Part shown: positions 25,047 through 33,470 of the stretch, piece after piece | How the letters are laid out: every line of letters begins with the position of its first letter | Position numbering within the stretch: position 1 is the first letter of the stretch | Assembly (NCBI RefSeq): GCF_009796825.1 | Contig: NZ_CP047030.1 | Location: forward strand, 2,813,001 to 2,877,000 | DNA length: 64,000 bases | Direction: 5' to 3' | From: Algibacter sp. L3A6 | Lineage (GTDB): Bacteria; Bacteroidota; Bacteroidia; Flavobacteriales; Flavobacteriaceae | The notes under the pieces: model-generated | Database searches by the model: none | The model's input: only the letters and a program-made list of their open reading frames with translations | What the model was told of the DNA's origin: nothing | Translations under genes and position numbers: made by a program

Positions 25047-25469
25047 TTATAGTATAATGTTCATTTCTACATCTTCATTTGCAACTTCAAATTTAGCATT
25101 CGAAAATTGTGGAGGTCCATAACTCATCGGGTTGTTAGATGTGCCATAAGCCTCTTTAGGTCTTCCTGTATCTTCAAAATCCATTTTGTTATTATCGTTG
25201 GCATCATGAAGCACTAAAATAGCGTAAGTTCCAGAAGCAATATTTTCGAATTTAACATCAATTTTACCATCATTAATTTCTGCTTTTATAGTTTTTACAC
25301 CCTCGGCCTTCATAAAAGTATCTGCATTGTGTAGCGTTAAAATAACGTGGCCATTACTAGATGAGAGTTTGTCTATTTTAACGGTAATGTTTTGTGTGTT
25401 TTCAATGTTTTGAGATGTTGCAAAAGTGATTGAAAAAAGTAGAACGAAGATAAAAGATAAAGTTTTCAT
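25047..25469 (-). CDS. DUF2141-domain secreted protein
   Basis: A 140-residue exported protein: signal peptide to about residue 19 (FAFTLFS-type stretch ending FATSQ), then a single DUF2141 beta-sandwich. Its signature blocks are GHVILTLHNADTFM, ASGTYAILVLHDANDNNKMDFE and GRPKEAYGTSNNPMSYGPPQF. DUF2141 proteins are periplasmic or surface-located and of unknown function. It is a single gene with the dps terminator on one side and the phosphoesterase gene upstream on the same strand. Confidence 0.9.
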   Translation of the reverse strand: MKTLSFIFVLLFSITFATSQNIENTQNITVKIDKLSSSNGHVILTLHNADTFMKAEGVKTIKAEINDGKIDVKFENIASGTYAILVLHDANDNNKMDFEDTGRPKEAYGTSNNPMSYGPPQFSNAKFEVANEDVEMNIIL

Positions 25470-25584
25470 AAGTGTGTTGTTTTATTTGATTAACACTTCA
25501 AATATCTAACATAACCAGAATATTCTATAATACAGTTTACCGAACCGTAGAATTTTAATGCTGAACTGTAAAATTATATAAAAA

Positions 25585-26436
25585 TTACTTTTTTGATTTC
25601 TTTTCAGCGCGATCTACAATGGTAATAGCAGCAATTAAATCGTTAATTTTCATTTCCTCAAAATCCTCATCAACAATAAAAGGTGCTAATTTGTCTTTAC
25701 TAAAGTTGTAAATTTTCCAACGTTTAAATTGGTATTCTAGAGCGGTAAAGTTTTCTACCCAATCACCAGAGTTTAAATACATGGTTCTGCCGTGTTTGTT
25801 TTCAATATACTCCATTTTGGGTTGGTGTATATGGCCACAAACTACATAATCATAACCTTTTTCAATAGCCAGTTCCGCTATTACTTTTTCGTAGTCGTTT
25901 ATATATTTTACGGCACCTTTAACACCGTTTTTTACTTTTTTAGAAAGCGAGTAACGTTCCTTTCCGCGTTTATCTAAATACCAATTTACACCGCGATTAA
26001 TTAGGGTTAGCAAGTCGTATCCATAACCACCAAGTTTTGCCAACCATTTGGCGTTTTGTATGGAGACATCAAAAACATCACCATGAAAAAACCAAGCTTT
26101 CAATCCATCTAAATCTAAAACTATTTTGTCCACAATAGAAATGTTTCCAATAGTGGTATCACTAAATTTTCGAAGCATTTCATCATGGTTCCCGGTAATG
26201 TAAATCACTTCCACACCGTTAGAAGCCATGGTCATTATTTTCTTAATAACCTTTAGGTGCGACTTCGGAAAATAACGTTTACTAAACTGCCATATATCAA
26301 TAATATCACCATTTAAAATAAGCTTTTTAGGCTCAATACTATTTAAATACGTGAGTAAATGTTTAGCATGGCAACCATAGGTTCCTAAATGCACATCAGA
26401 TATTACAGCAATTTCTATTTTACGTTTTATTTTCAA
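25585..26436 (-). CDS. Metallophosphoesterase, UDP-2,3-diacylglucosamine diphosphatase (LpxH-like) family
   Basis: A 283-residue calcineurin-like phosphoesterase. Metal-binding motifs occur in order: SDVHLG (~14), NGDIIDIW (~41), TGNHDE (~80), FHGDVFD (~115) and CGHIHQP (~197). LpxH relatives cleave UDP-2,3-diacylglucosamine in lipid A synthesis. Bacteroidota have several paralogues of this family, and this one, with its basic N-terminus and no adjacent lipid A gene, could be a broader metallophosphoesterase. Catalysis is confidently inferred; the exact substrate is not. Confidence 0.85.
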   Translation of the reverse strand: MKIKRKIEIAVISDVHLGTYGCHAKHLLTYLNSIEPKKLILNGDIIDIWQFSKRYFPKSHLKVIKKIMTMASNGVEVIYITGNHDEMLRKFSDTTIGNISIVDKIVLDLDGLKAWFFHGDVFDVSIQNAKWLAKLGGYGYDLLTLINRGVNWYLDKRGKERYSLSKKVKNGVKGAVKYINDYEKVIAELAIEKGYDYVVCGHIHQPKMEYIENKHGRTMYLNSGDWVENFTALEYQFKRWKIYNFSKDKLAPFIVDEDFEEMKINDLIAAITIVDRAEKKSKK

Positions 26437-26779
26437 AATTATGGGGTGTTATTCAATGTAAATTTCTAATATTTGGGTCAGAGTTGTATTATTTAATCTT
26501 TACCATATAATTAACTAATTATAAGTTAATTGTTAATTCAATGTTACGTTTTAAAGGCTATTTGTAGCAAATAAGACAATAGATCCGCATACATACGAGA
26601 TATTTTTAACCAAAGATCTTTTCAAATAAATTAGCCGAAATAAACTTAGTTTTCACATTTAAATAAGCAAAAGAGCAAATGCATAATAATTAGCCAAAAA
26701 TCGTGCTGAGTTAAACATTTTATGCAACTAAATTCGTCAAATTCATGACTATAGTTTATTTTAGCCAAAAAAATAAATC
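26437..26779. other. 343-nt AT-rich divergent spacer upstream of aroC
   Basis: No gene is apparent. It contains an 8-bp inverted repeat AATTAACT / AGTTAATT at 26509-26516 / 26524-26531, and a motif TTAGCC(A/G)AAA three times on the + strand, at 26631, 26690 and 26761. The last copy is 19 nt before the aroC ATG. The spacer must hold promoters for both divergent genes, but no TAnnTTTG box is evident. Confidence 0.45.
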
Positions 26780-27841
26780 ATGGCAGGTAACTCCTTCGGA
26801 AAACTATTTACTTTATCAACTTATGGCGAATCTCATGGCCCAGCATTAGGCGGTGTTATAGATGGTTGTCCATCAGGAATTGAGTTAGATTTAGACGAAA
26901 TTCAAAACGAATTAAACCGAAGAAAACCAGGACAATCTGCTATTGTTACCCAACGTAAAGAGCCAGATACTGTAAAGTTTCATTCTGGTATTTTTGAGGG
27001 TGTAACCACCGGAACTTCTATTGGTTTTGTAATAGAAAATACCAACCAAAAATCTCACGATTACAGTCATATAAAAGATAGTTATAGACCAAGCCACGCC
27101 GATTATACTTACGATAAAAAATACGGTGTTCGCGATTATCGTGGTGGAGGACGTAGCTCGGCACGCGAAACAGCATGTCGTGTAGTGGCAGGAGCCATTG
27201 CTAAACAAATGCTAAAAGGTATTGAAATTACGGCATATGTTTCTGGTGTTGGTACCATGAAGTTAGAGAAGCCATACAACCAATTAGACTTAAGTTTAGT
27301 AGAATCTAACATAGTACGTTGCCCAGATCAAGAGATGGCGGTAAAAATGGAAACGTACATCAAGGAAGTTCGCGGAAAAGGTGATACCGTTGGTGGTATT
27401 GTTAGCTGTGTTATCAAAAATGTGCCTGTTGGTTTAGGCGAGCCGGTTTTCGATAAATTACACGCCGAACTTGGTAAATCCATGCTATCCATCAACGCTG
27501 TAAAAGGTTTTGAATATGGTAGCGGATTTCATGGAAGCACCATGTATGGAAGCGATCATAACGATGCTTTTAATAGTGATGGTACTACAAAAACAAATTA
27601 TTCCGGCGGAATTCAAGGCGGAATAAGCAACGGTATGGATATTTATTTCAGTGTTGCGTTTAAACCTGTAGCCACCCTAATTCAAAAATACGAAACCATT
27701 GATAAAGATGGAAATTATGTAGAAATGCAAGGTAAAGGACGTCACGATCCATGTGTTGTGCCACGCGCCGTACCTATTGTAGAAGCGATGGCTGCACTTG
27801 TAATAGCCGATTTTCAATTAATTAATAAGCTTTACAACTAA
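26780..27841 (+). CDS. aroC: Chorismate synthase
   Basis: A 353-residue enzyme of the last shikimate step, converting 5-enolpyruvylshikimate-3-phosphate to chorismate using reduced FMN. Family signatures are visible: TYGESHGPALGGVIDGCPSG near the N-terminus, GGGRSSARETACRVVAGA in the middle and the conserved HGSTMYGSDHND region, with GKGRHDPCVVPRAVPIVEAM near the end. Length and start are standard. It stands alone after a 343-nt spacer; repeat copy C begins right after the stop. Confidence 0.98.
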   Translation: MAGNSFGKLFTLSTYGESHGPALGGVIDGCPSGIELDLDEIQNELNRRKPGQSAIVTQRKEPDTVKFHSGIFEGVTTGTSIGFVIENTNQKSHDYSHIKDSYRPSHADYTYDKKYGVRDYRGGGRSSARETACRVVAGAIAKQMLKGIEITAYVSGVGTMKLEKPYNQLDLSLVESNIVRCPDQEMAVKMETYIKEVRGKGDTVGGIVSCVIKNVPVGLGEPVFDKLHAELGKSMLSINAVKGFEYGSGFHGSTMYGSDHNDAFNSDGTTKTNYSGGIQGGISNGMDIYFSVAFKPVATLIQKYETIDKDGNYVEMQGKGRHDPCVVPRAVPIVEAMAALVIADFQLINKLYN

Positions 27842-27858
27842 GATATTTTTTAGAAGCT

Positions 27859-27996
27859 ATTTCCCGCTTTCCGCTATATCTTTTTATGTGCAGAAACATA
27901 ATCTGTATTTAAAAAGTTATAGTTTAATCTGTGGTTGTTTCCTTGTTTAATAACTTAAATATTAGGCACATAAAAAGGATGCCGCTGCAATCGGGG
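27859..27996 (+). repeat. Dispersed structured repeat, copy C (partial)
   Basis: It keeps the GCTTTCCGCTATATCTTTTT block (27867-27885) and the 3' AAAAAGGATGCCGC block, but lacks the 5' GGGCGTTACCC hairpin. The inner stem CTTTTTATGTGC (27880-27891) pairs perfectly with GCACATAAAAAG (27966-27977), and a further stem AAGTTAT/ATAACTT (27914-27920 / 27950-27956) closes the loop. It lies between aroC and the symporter gene. Confidence 0.75.
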
Positions 27997-28249
27997 CTAA
28001 ACCTATCTGCCAATTTATAGACTTCAAGAAGGTTTTGTTTTACCTAAAAAACACCTAGATTTAATTATTAAAAAATCAATTTAAGCCACTTTTTATTCAT
28101 TTATTGTGTGCAAATAATCGTATTTGTAATTAAAAATCTAATTTATCTTCAATTTTTTGCAGTAAACTCATAGGTAATCTGCTTTTTTTCATACCAAAAA
28201 TACTTATATTGTGTCAAATTTTAAAGACTTAAAAAGTATCCTAAAACAT

Positions 28250-29575
28250 ATGAAAAAACTTGCAATGCACTGGAAGATTATTATAGGAATGATTCTCGGA
28301 ATCATTTTTGGTTTTATAATGAATAGTATAGACGGAGGCCGAGGCTTTGTTGGAAATTGGGTTGCTCCTTTTGGAAAAATATTCATTAATCTTCTAAAAC
28401 TTATTGCAGTACCTTTAATATTGGCGTCTTTGATAAAAGGAATTACCGATTTAAAAGATATCTCTAAAATAAAAAACATGGGTTTACGTACCCTTGGAAT
28501 ATATATGGGGACTACCGTAATTGCTATTGCTATAGGTTTGGCTTTAGTAAATACAGTAAAGCCAGGAGTTGGAATGCCAGAAGAAACTATTGAGAAAATT
28601 AAATTACGTTACGCTAATGATACCGGTATAGCCGATAAAATTAGCGAAGCATCGGCGAGAACAAATGCTGGGCCGTTACAAGCTTTGGTAGATATTTTTC
28701 CAAGTAATATTTTTCAATCTTTTGTAGAAGCTTCCATGTTGCAAATTATATTTTTTGCACTTTTTTTTGGTATCTGTTTGTTATTAATTGGAGAAGAAAA
28801 AGCAAAACCATTAACAGGTTTTTTTAATTCTTTAAATGATGTGGTCATGAAAATGGTCGACTTAATTATGCTTTCTGCACCTTATGCTGTGTTTGCATTA
28901 ATGGCAAATGTAATTATAGCTTTCGATGATACTGAGATACTCTTAAAATTACTATTATACGCTTTATGTGTATTTATAGGTCTTGTTTTAATGATAGGTG
29001 TTTATTTAATTTTGGTTGCTGTGTATACTAAAAAATCGCCAATGTGGTTTTTAAAGCAAATTAGCCCAGCACAATTATTAGCATTTTCAACAAGTAGTAG
29101 TGCGGCAACATTACCTGTAACTATGGAACGTGTAGAAGAACATTTGGGAGTAGATGGTGAAGTTGCCGGATTTGTACTACCTGTTGGAGCTACAGTAAAT
29201 ATGGATGGTACCAGTTTATACCAAGGTATTGCAGCGGTATTTATTATGCAAGTAGTTTGGCCAGAAGGTTTAACATTTACCAATCAATTAGTTATTATCG
29301 GTACGGCGTTGTTAGCCTCTATTGGTAGTGCAGCTGTACCAAGTGCAGGTATTGTAATGCTTGTAATTGTGCTAGAATCTATTGGGTTTCCTGCCGAATT
29401 ACTACCAATTGGTTTAGCCTTAATTTTTGCAGTAGATAGACCTTTAGATATGTGTAGAACCGTTGTAAACGTAACAGGTGATGCTACTGTGGCTATGATT
29501 GTGGCGAAATCTTTAGGTAAACTTCACGATCCAAAACCTCAAGAATGGGATGATAATTATGCGGATGTAAAATAA
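28250..29575 (+). CDS. Dicarboxylate / amino-acid:cation (Na+ or H+) symporter, DAACS family
   Basis: About 441 residues with the alternating hydrophobic segments of the DAACS (GltP/DctA) family. Diagnostic motifs are the serine-rich hairpin STSSSAATLPVTMERVEE, the NMDGTSLYQGIAAVF segment and DRPLDMCRTVVNVTGDAT near the C-terminus, which form the substrate and cation sites. It probably imports glutamate, aspartate or C4-dicarboxylates. The ATG at 28250 (MKKLAMHWKIIIG) is preferred; a GTG at 28211 would add 13 residues. The following lipoprotein gene starts 32 nt downstream and may be co-transcribed. Confidence 0.93.
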   Translation: MKKLAMHWKIIIGMILGIIFGFIMNSIDGGRGFVGNWVAPFGKIFINLLKLIAVPLILASLIKGITDLKDISKIKNMGLRTLGIYMGTTVIAIAIGLALVNTVKPGVGMPEETIEKIKLRYANDTGIADKISEASARTNAGPLQALVDIFPSNIFQSFVEASMLQIIFFALFFGICLLLIGEEKAKPLTGFFNSLNDVVMKMVDLIMLSAPYAVFALMANVIIAFDDTEILLKLLLYALCVFIGLVLMIGVYLILVAVYTKKSPMWFLKQISPAQLLAFSTSSSAATLPVTMERVEEHLGVDGEVAGFVLPVGATVNMDGTSLYQGIAAVFIMQVVWPEGLTFTNQLVIIGTALLASIGSAAVPSAGIVMLVIVLESIGFPAELLPIGLALIFAVDRPLDMCRTVVNVTGDATVAMIVAKSLGKLHDPKPQEWDDNYADVK

Positions 29576-29607
29576 AAAAACATAAAAATTTAAATAAAAA
29601 GTAATTT

Positions 29608-30297
29608 ATGGAAAAACGAATAATTCTTATAAACGCTTTATTAATGTTTGTATTATTTACAAGTTGTAATAATAAAGCAGAAAAAAAGCCAATGGTAAAC
29701 ACTAAGGAAGTTGTTAAAACGGAATTAAAGTTTACCAACGAACAATTTTACGATAAGGATGGTAAGTTTTTAGAAGAAAAGGCGAAAGATGCTTTAATCG
29801 AAATGTTAGAATATCATAATTATCCTGTGTTTGATGGACTTCGCGAAAAAATTTGGCTTACCGATTATAACAAAGGCGATTATGCCCACTTAGGTTTAGC
29901 TTCTGTTATGTTTGTTAATAATGAAGACGACCGATATATGTTAATGGATATCTTTTTATTACCGGGTCAAATGTTAGGAGAGCACATGCATTTTGCAGCA
30001 GAAAACAATCCAGCTAAAATGGAAGGTTGGCTTATTAGGCACGGTAAAAGTTATGTAGCAGGTGTAGGCGAGAATAACCGCGATCAATTTCCTCAAGTTG
30101 TAGTTCCAAAAACACATTGGGACGGTAAGGTAACAGCAAACCATATTGTAGAATTAAATGAAGGTGGTTTCGATTCGTTAGCACTTGTAGAGTCTGCTCA
30201 TTGGCAAATGGCAGGTCCAGAAGGGGCCGTAATTACAGAAGTAGGTAATATTCATACAAATTCTGGAGTATTAAGGTCCGATCCAGCCATGAATTAA
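29608..30297 (+). CDS. Cupin-like lipoprotein (D-lyxose isomerase-like fold)
   Basis: A 229-residue lipoprotein: the leader ends at LFTSC (Cys 20). The mature part resembles a single cupin barrel. LLPGQMLGEHMHFAAENNPAKMEGWLIRHG supplies His, His and Glu in the usual metal-binding spacing, and THWDGKVTANHIVELNEGGFDS adds later strands. The arrangement recalls the sugar-isomerase-like cupins (COG3822 type), but a lipidated, periplasmic form is unusual for an isomerase, so the function is open. It lies between the symporter and a DUF1287 gene on the same strand. Confidence 0.7.
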   Translation: MEKRIILINALLMFVLFTSCNNKAEKKPMVNTKEVVKTELKFTNEQFYDKDGKFLEEKAKDALIEMLEYHNYPVFDGLREKIWLTDYNKGDYAHLGLASVMFVNNEDDRYMLMDIFLLPGQMLGEHMHFAAENNPAKMEGWLIRHGKSYVAGVGENNRDQFPQVVVPKTHWDGKVTANHIVELNEGGFDSLALVESAHWQMAGPEGAVITEVGNIHTNSGVLRSDPAMN

Positions 30298-30357
30298 TTC
30301 AGATAACTTATAGTGTTATTTCAAGCGAAAAAAGGAGTTTAAATAAGCAGGTTTTCT

Positions 30358-30939
30358 ATGAGAAAAGTATTTATTTTAATATTATTATTATTTAACCTCA
30401 ATTTTTGTTTTTCGCAAACAGAAAGTACTAATTTTCAATTATCAGATTGTGCTCTTGAGTTAACACAACAAAACGTGGTTTACGATCCTAGCTATTTTTC
30501 AATAGATTATCCAAATGGCGATGTGCCAAGCGATAAAGGAGTTTGTACAGATGTTGTTATTCGTGCGTATAGAAAAATGGGAATAGACTTGCAGAAAAAT
30601 GTGCATGAGGATATGAAAGCTAATTTTAGTGCTTATCCTAAAATTTGGGGACTTAAAAGAACTGATAAAAATATTGATCACCGAAGAGTTCCTAATTTAA
30701 TGACATATTTTAAAAGGCAAGGCGCCGAAAAAGCAATCACCGAGCAGGTTAAAGATTATTTACCTGGAGATGTAGTGTGTTGGAATTTGGGAGGTGCAAT
30801 AACACATATAGGTATAGTTGTCGATAAAAAATCTACAGACGGAAAACGTAATTTAATTGTTCATAATATTGGTAGCGGACAAGTTTTAGAAGACTGTCTT
30901 TTTGATTTTAAAATTATTGGACATTACAGATATATGTAG
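30358..30939 (+). CDS. DUF1287-domain secreted protein (NlpC/P60-like fold)
   Basis: 193 residues with a clear signal peptide (FILILLLFNLNFCFSQ). The DUF1287 signature follows: YDPSYFSIDYPNGDVPSDKGVCTDVVIRAYRKMG, in which the Cys is the probable nucleophile, then KRTDKNIDHRRVPNLMTYFKRQG, and a late GGAITHIGIVVDKK His strand. The Cys-His arrangement points to papain-like/NlpC cell-wall or amidase chemistry, inferred from the fold and not from assay. It may follow the cupin lipoprotein in one transcript (60-nt gap). Confidence 0.9.
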   Translation: MRKVFILILLLFNLNFCFSQTESTNFQLSDCALELTQQNVVYDPSYFSIDYPNGDVPSDKGVCTDVVIRAYRKMGIDLQKNVHEDMKANFSAYPKIWGLKRTDKNIDHRRVPNLMTYFKRQGAEKAITEQVKDYLPGDVVCWNLGGAITHIGIVVDKKSTDGKRNLIVHNIGSGQVLEDCLFDFKIIGHYRYM

Positions 30940-30956
30940 AAAACAACTTATTTCTT

Positions 30957-30964
30957 TATATTTG
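30957..30964 (+). promoter_or_regulatory. Candidate promoter (TATATTTG) of the sulfurtransferase gene
   Basis: TATATTTG fits TAnnTTTG exactly and is 19 nt before the ATG at 30984. The -33 region has ATG instead of TTG. Confidence 0.5.
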
Positions 30965-30983
30965 ATTAAACCACAAAATCAAC

Positions 30984-31805
30984 ATGAGCACTTCTATTAG
31001 TTTACCAACACCAATTGTTTCTGTAAAATGGCTTCAAGAGCATTTAAACAATGAAAATCTTATTATTTTAGATGGTACCATAAATAAAGTTTTTAATGCT
31101 TCTCAAAAACAAATACCAGGAACAAGACTTTTCGATATTAAAAAGAAATTTAGCGATGTTTCGAATCCGTTTCCTAGTGCTTTTCCTTCGGAAGAACAGT
31201 TTCAAAGAGAAGCTCGGAATTTAGGTGTAAATAACAATAGTGCCATTGTAGTTTATGATGATAAGGGAATTTACTCGAGCGCACGTGTTTGGTGGTTATT
31301 TAAGGCGTTTGGTTATAATAACGTTGCAGTTTTAAATGGAGGTTTTCCTGAGTGGTTAAATGCTGGTTATGCCACAGAATCTATGACGAATTATGAAGGT
31401 GCAATAGGCGGTTTTTTCGCGAACCTTCAACCTAAATTCATGCAATTTTTTGATGATGTAAAAGTAGCTTCAGCAAATAAAACACATACAATTATAGATG
31501 CACGTTCTGCCGGACGATTTAACTGTGAAGTACCAGAACCTCGCGAAGGTTTGCGTATGGGGACCATTCCTAATTCTGTTAATTTACCTTTTACCGATTT
31601 ATTAACGGACGGTGTTTTAAAACCTCAAGTAGAGCTAGAAAAAGCTTTTTATATGTTAGCCGATAAAAATGATGATATTATATTTTCGTGCGGATCTGGT
31701 TTAACAGCATGTGTTTTGGCTTTAGCGGCCGATATTTCTGGATATAACAATCTATCGGTTTACGATGGTTCTTGGACAGAGTGGGGGAGTTTAGTAGCTA
31801 ATTAA
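30984..31805 (+). CDS. Two-domain sulfurtransferase (rhodanese / 3-mercaptopyruvate sulfurtransferase type)
   Basis: A 273-residue cytosolic enzyme with tandem rhodanese domains. The inactive N-domain has WLQEHLNNENLIILDG, GTRLFDI and VVYDDKGIYSSARVWWLFKAFG. The C-domain has IIDARSAGRFNCEVPEPREGLRMGTIPNS and the active-site loop CGSGLTACVLALA; the first Cys carries the persulfide. The CGSGLTAC loop resembles 3-mercaptopyruvate sulfurtransferases more than thiosulfate rhodaneses. Own promoter box upstream. Confidence 0.93.
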   Translation: MSTSISLPTPIVSVKWLQEHLNNENLIILDGTINKVFNASQKQIPGTRLFDIKKKFSDVSNPFPSAFPSEEQFQREARNLGVNNNSAIVVYDDKGIYSSARVWWLFKAFGYNNVAVLNGGFPEWLNAGYATESMTNYEGAIGGFFANLQPKFMQFFDDVKVASANKTHTIIDARSAGRFNCEVPEPREGLRMGTIPNSVNLPFTDLLTDGVLKPQVELEKAFYMLADKNDDIIFSCGSGLTACVLALAADISGYNNLSVYDGSWTEWGSLVAN

Positions 31806-31893
31806 AGGTTTAGCGTGATACTTTTTTTATATCTATAAAAAGGATTTAAAAATAATTACACTCTGTATTTGTTTGATAAAAAACTATTAGAAA

Positions 31894-32649
31894 ATGAACA
31901 AGAAGCTTAAATTAGGGATCTTAGTTTTTATCGTTGGGTTTATTGGTATTTTATCTACATTAACTATGGATATTGTTTTGCCAGAGGAAATTCAACAAAA
32001 GGTATCCGAGCTCTTTACGCCACTACAATTTAAACTGCTTAGTTTAATAAACCCTACAGGCTTACTCCTTATTACAGTTGTTTTAGGAGTACTGCTCTAT
32101 GATAAAGTTAACCTTAAGTTACCACTATTCGAAAAGCTTACTTATGGCAAAAAGGAGATAGAATTATCAGGGATTTTAAAATATGGAATCATTGGTGGAG
32201 TTATTGCAGGAATATTGATAACACTTGTTTCTGTAATGTTTCTACCTATGCTGCCTAGCGATTTTATAGCATTAGGAGATAAATTTAAGCCAACTCTGGT
32301 AATGCGGTTTTTTTATGGAGGTTTAACAGAAGAGATTTTAATTAGGTTTGGAGTTATGACACTAATTATTTGGCTAATTTTTAAACTATTTGGTAAGTTA
32401 AACTCGGTTGTTTATTGGTTAGGTATTTTGGTTTCAGCAATAATTTTCGGGCTTGGCCATTTGCCTGTTGTTTTTACTTTTGTTGATGCTCCTAATGCAG
32501 AATTAATAGTCTACATTATTTTTGGAAATGCAATAGGTGGTATTGTTTTTGGCTGGCTTTACTGGAAAAAAGGATTAGAAGCAGCAATGGTAGCCCATAT
32601 CTTTGCGCATATAATTATGTTGGCAGGAGAAAATATGTTTAATATATAA
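31894..32649 (+). CDS. CPBP-family intramembrane metalloprotease (Abi-like)
   Basis: 251 residues with about seven hydrophobic segments. CPBP motif 1 is the EE-x3-R pattern in GGLTEEILIRFG at about residue 148, motif 2 is GLGHLPVV near 190, and motif 3 is MVAHIFAHIIM at the end; together they supply the Glu and His catalytic and metal residues. Members cleave CAAX-prenylated proteins in eukaryotes or act in bacteriocin immunity and protein processing in bacteria. The substrate here is unknown. Confidence 0.9.
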   Translation: MNKKLKLGILVFIVGFIGILSTLTMDIVLPEEIQQKVSELFTPLQFKLLSLINPTGLLLITVVLGVLLYDKVNLKLPLFEKLTYGKKEIELSGILKYGIIGGVIAGILITLVSVMFLPMLPSDFIALGDKFKPTLVMRFFYGGLTEEILIRFGVMTLIIWLIFKLFGKLNSVVYWLGILVSAIIFGLGHLPVVFTFVDAPNAELIVYIIFGNAIGGIVFGWLYWKKGLEAAMVAHIFAHIIMLAGENMFNI

Positions 32650-32758
32650 ATAAAAAATCAAAACTTTTGGAAGTAAAATTGTAATATTTCGTTTCAATAG
32701 AACTTTATAATTAGACTCCAATATTAAAAAGCACTCAATGGAAGTCATTAAAAAAATA

Positions 32759-33250
32759 ATGAAGAAAACAAGAACTTTAATTTTTATATGTATTTGCTTA
32801 TTTAGCTTGCATAGTTTTGGAAAAACGGATAAAAACTTAGTAATAAATACAGAAATAGCAAGTGATTCTTTATTGGTTTTTAAAAGTGAAGTCATTGATC
32901 TTATAAAACTTTCTTCAGGTAAGGCTAAAAATCATCGTACGGTTACATCGATTAACTATCACATTATAAATTTTGATACCAATGAAATTATCTTTTTTTT
33001 CAAAATAACAGGTGAAGATTGGAAACATGACATCTATCCTGTTAAATCAAAACTAGATAAGCCAAAAATGATAACGTTTGATATTGATTATGAAAAGTCT
33101 ATAGTTTTAAATGTTTATTTGGAAGTAAATCCTTTTAAAGCAATATCATATCTACATAGTGATGGTAATATGTTTTACTTTAGAGAATTGCAGAAATTAA
33201 GTAAAGAGGAATTGGCCGAGCTTGAACTAGGTAATTATAATAAAAATTAA
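32759..33250 (+). CDS. Exported protein of unknown function (163 aa)
   Basis: The preferred ATG at 32759 gives a clean signal peptide (KKTRTLIFICICLFSLHSFGK); the upstream ATG at 32738 would add seven residues. The mature part is a small mixed alpha/beta protein (TSINYHIINFDTNEIIFFFKITGE, YEKSIVLNVYLEVNPFKAISY). I recognise no family. It stands alone between the CPBP gene and the beta-helix protein, with no terminator visible on either side. Confidence 0.7.
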   Translation: MKKTRTLIFICICLFSLHSFGKTDKNLVINTEIASDSLLVFKSEVIDLIKLSSGKAKNHRTVTSINYHIINFDTNEIIFFFKITGEDWKHDIYPVKSKLDKPKMITFDIDYEKSIVLNVYLEVNPFKAISYLHSDGNMFYFRELQKLSKEELAELELGNYNKN

Positions 33251-33470
33251 TGTTTGTATAAATTTGGGGCAAAAATATCTTGAATTTTATGGCTAATAGC
33301 CTCTCAATAGGAACAAAAGATTTGGATGTATTGTATAACTTTAGTTATATATATATGTATGTATTAAATTCAATGTTTTTGGACAGAAAAATGTATTAAT
33401 CGTATTTTAATACTGTTTTCGTTGAAATATTGCTTATTTATAAAGTTTAACCCCAAATTGCTTTAAACAA

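Noticed and set aside
31810..31860. Weak hairpin CTTTTTTTATA/TATAAAAAGG as a fifth repeat copy
   Set aside because: It matches only the low-complexity T/A stem, with none of the conserved GC blocks.
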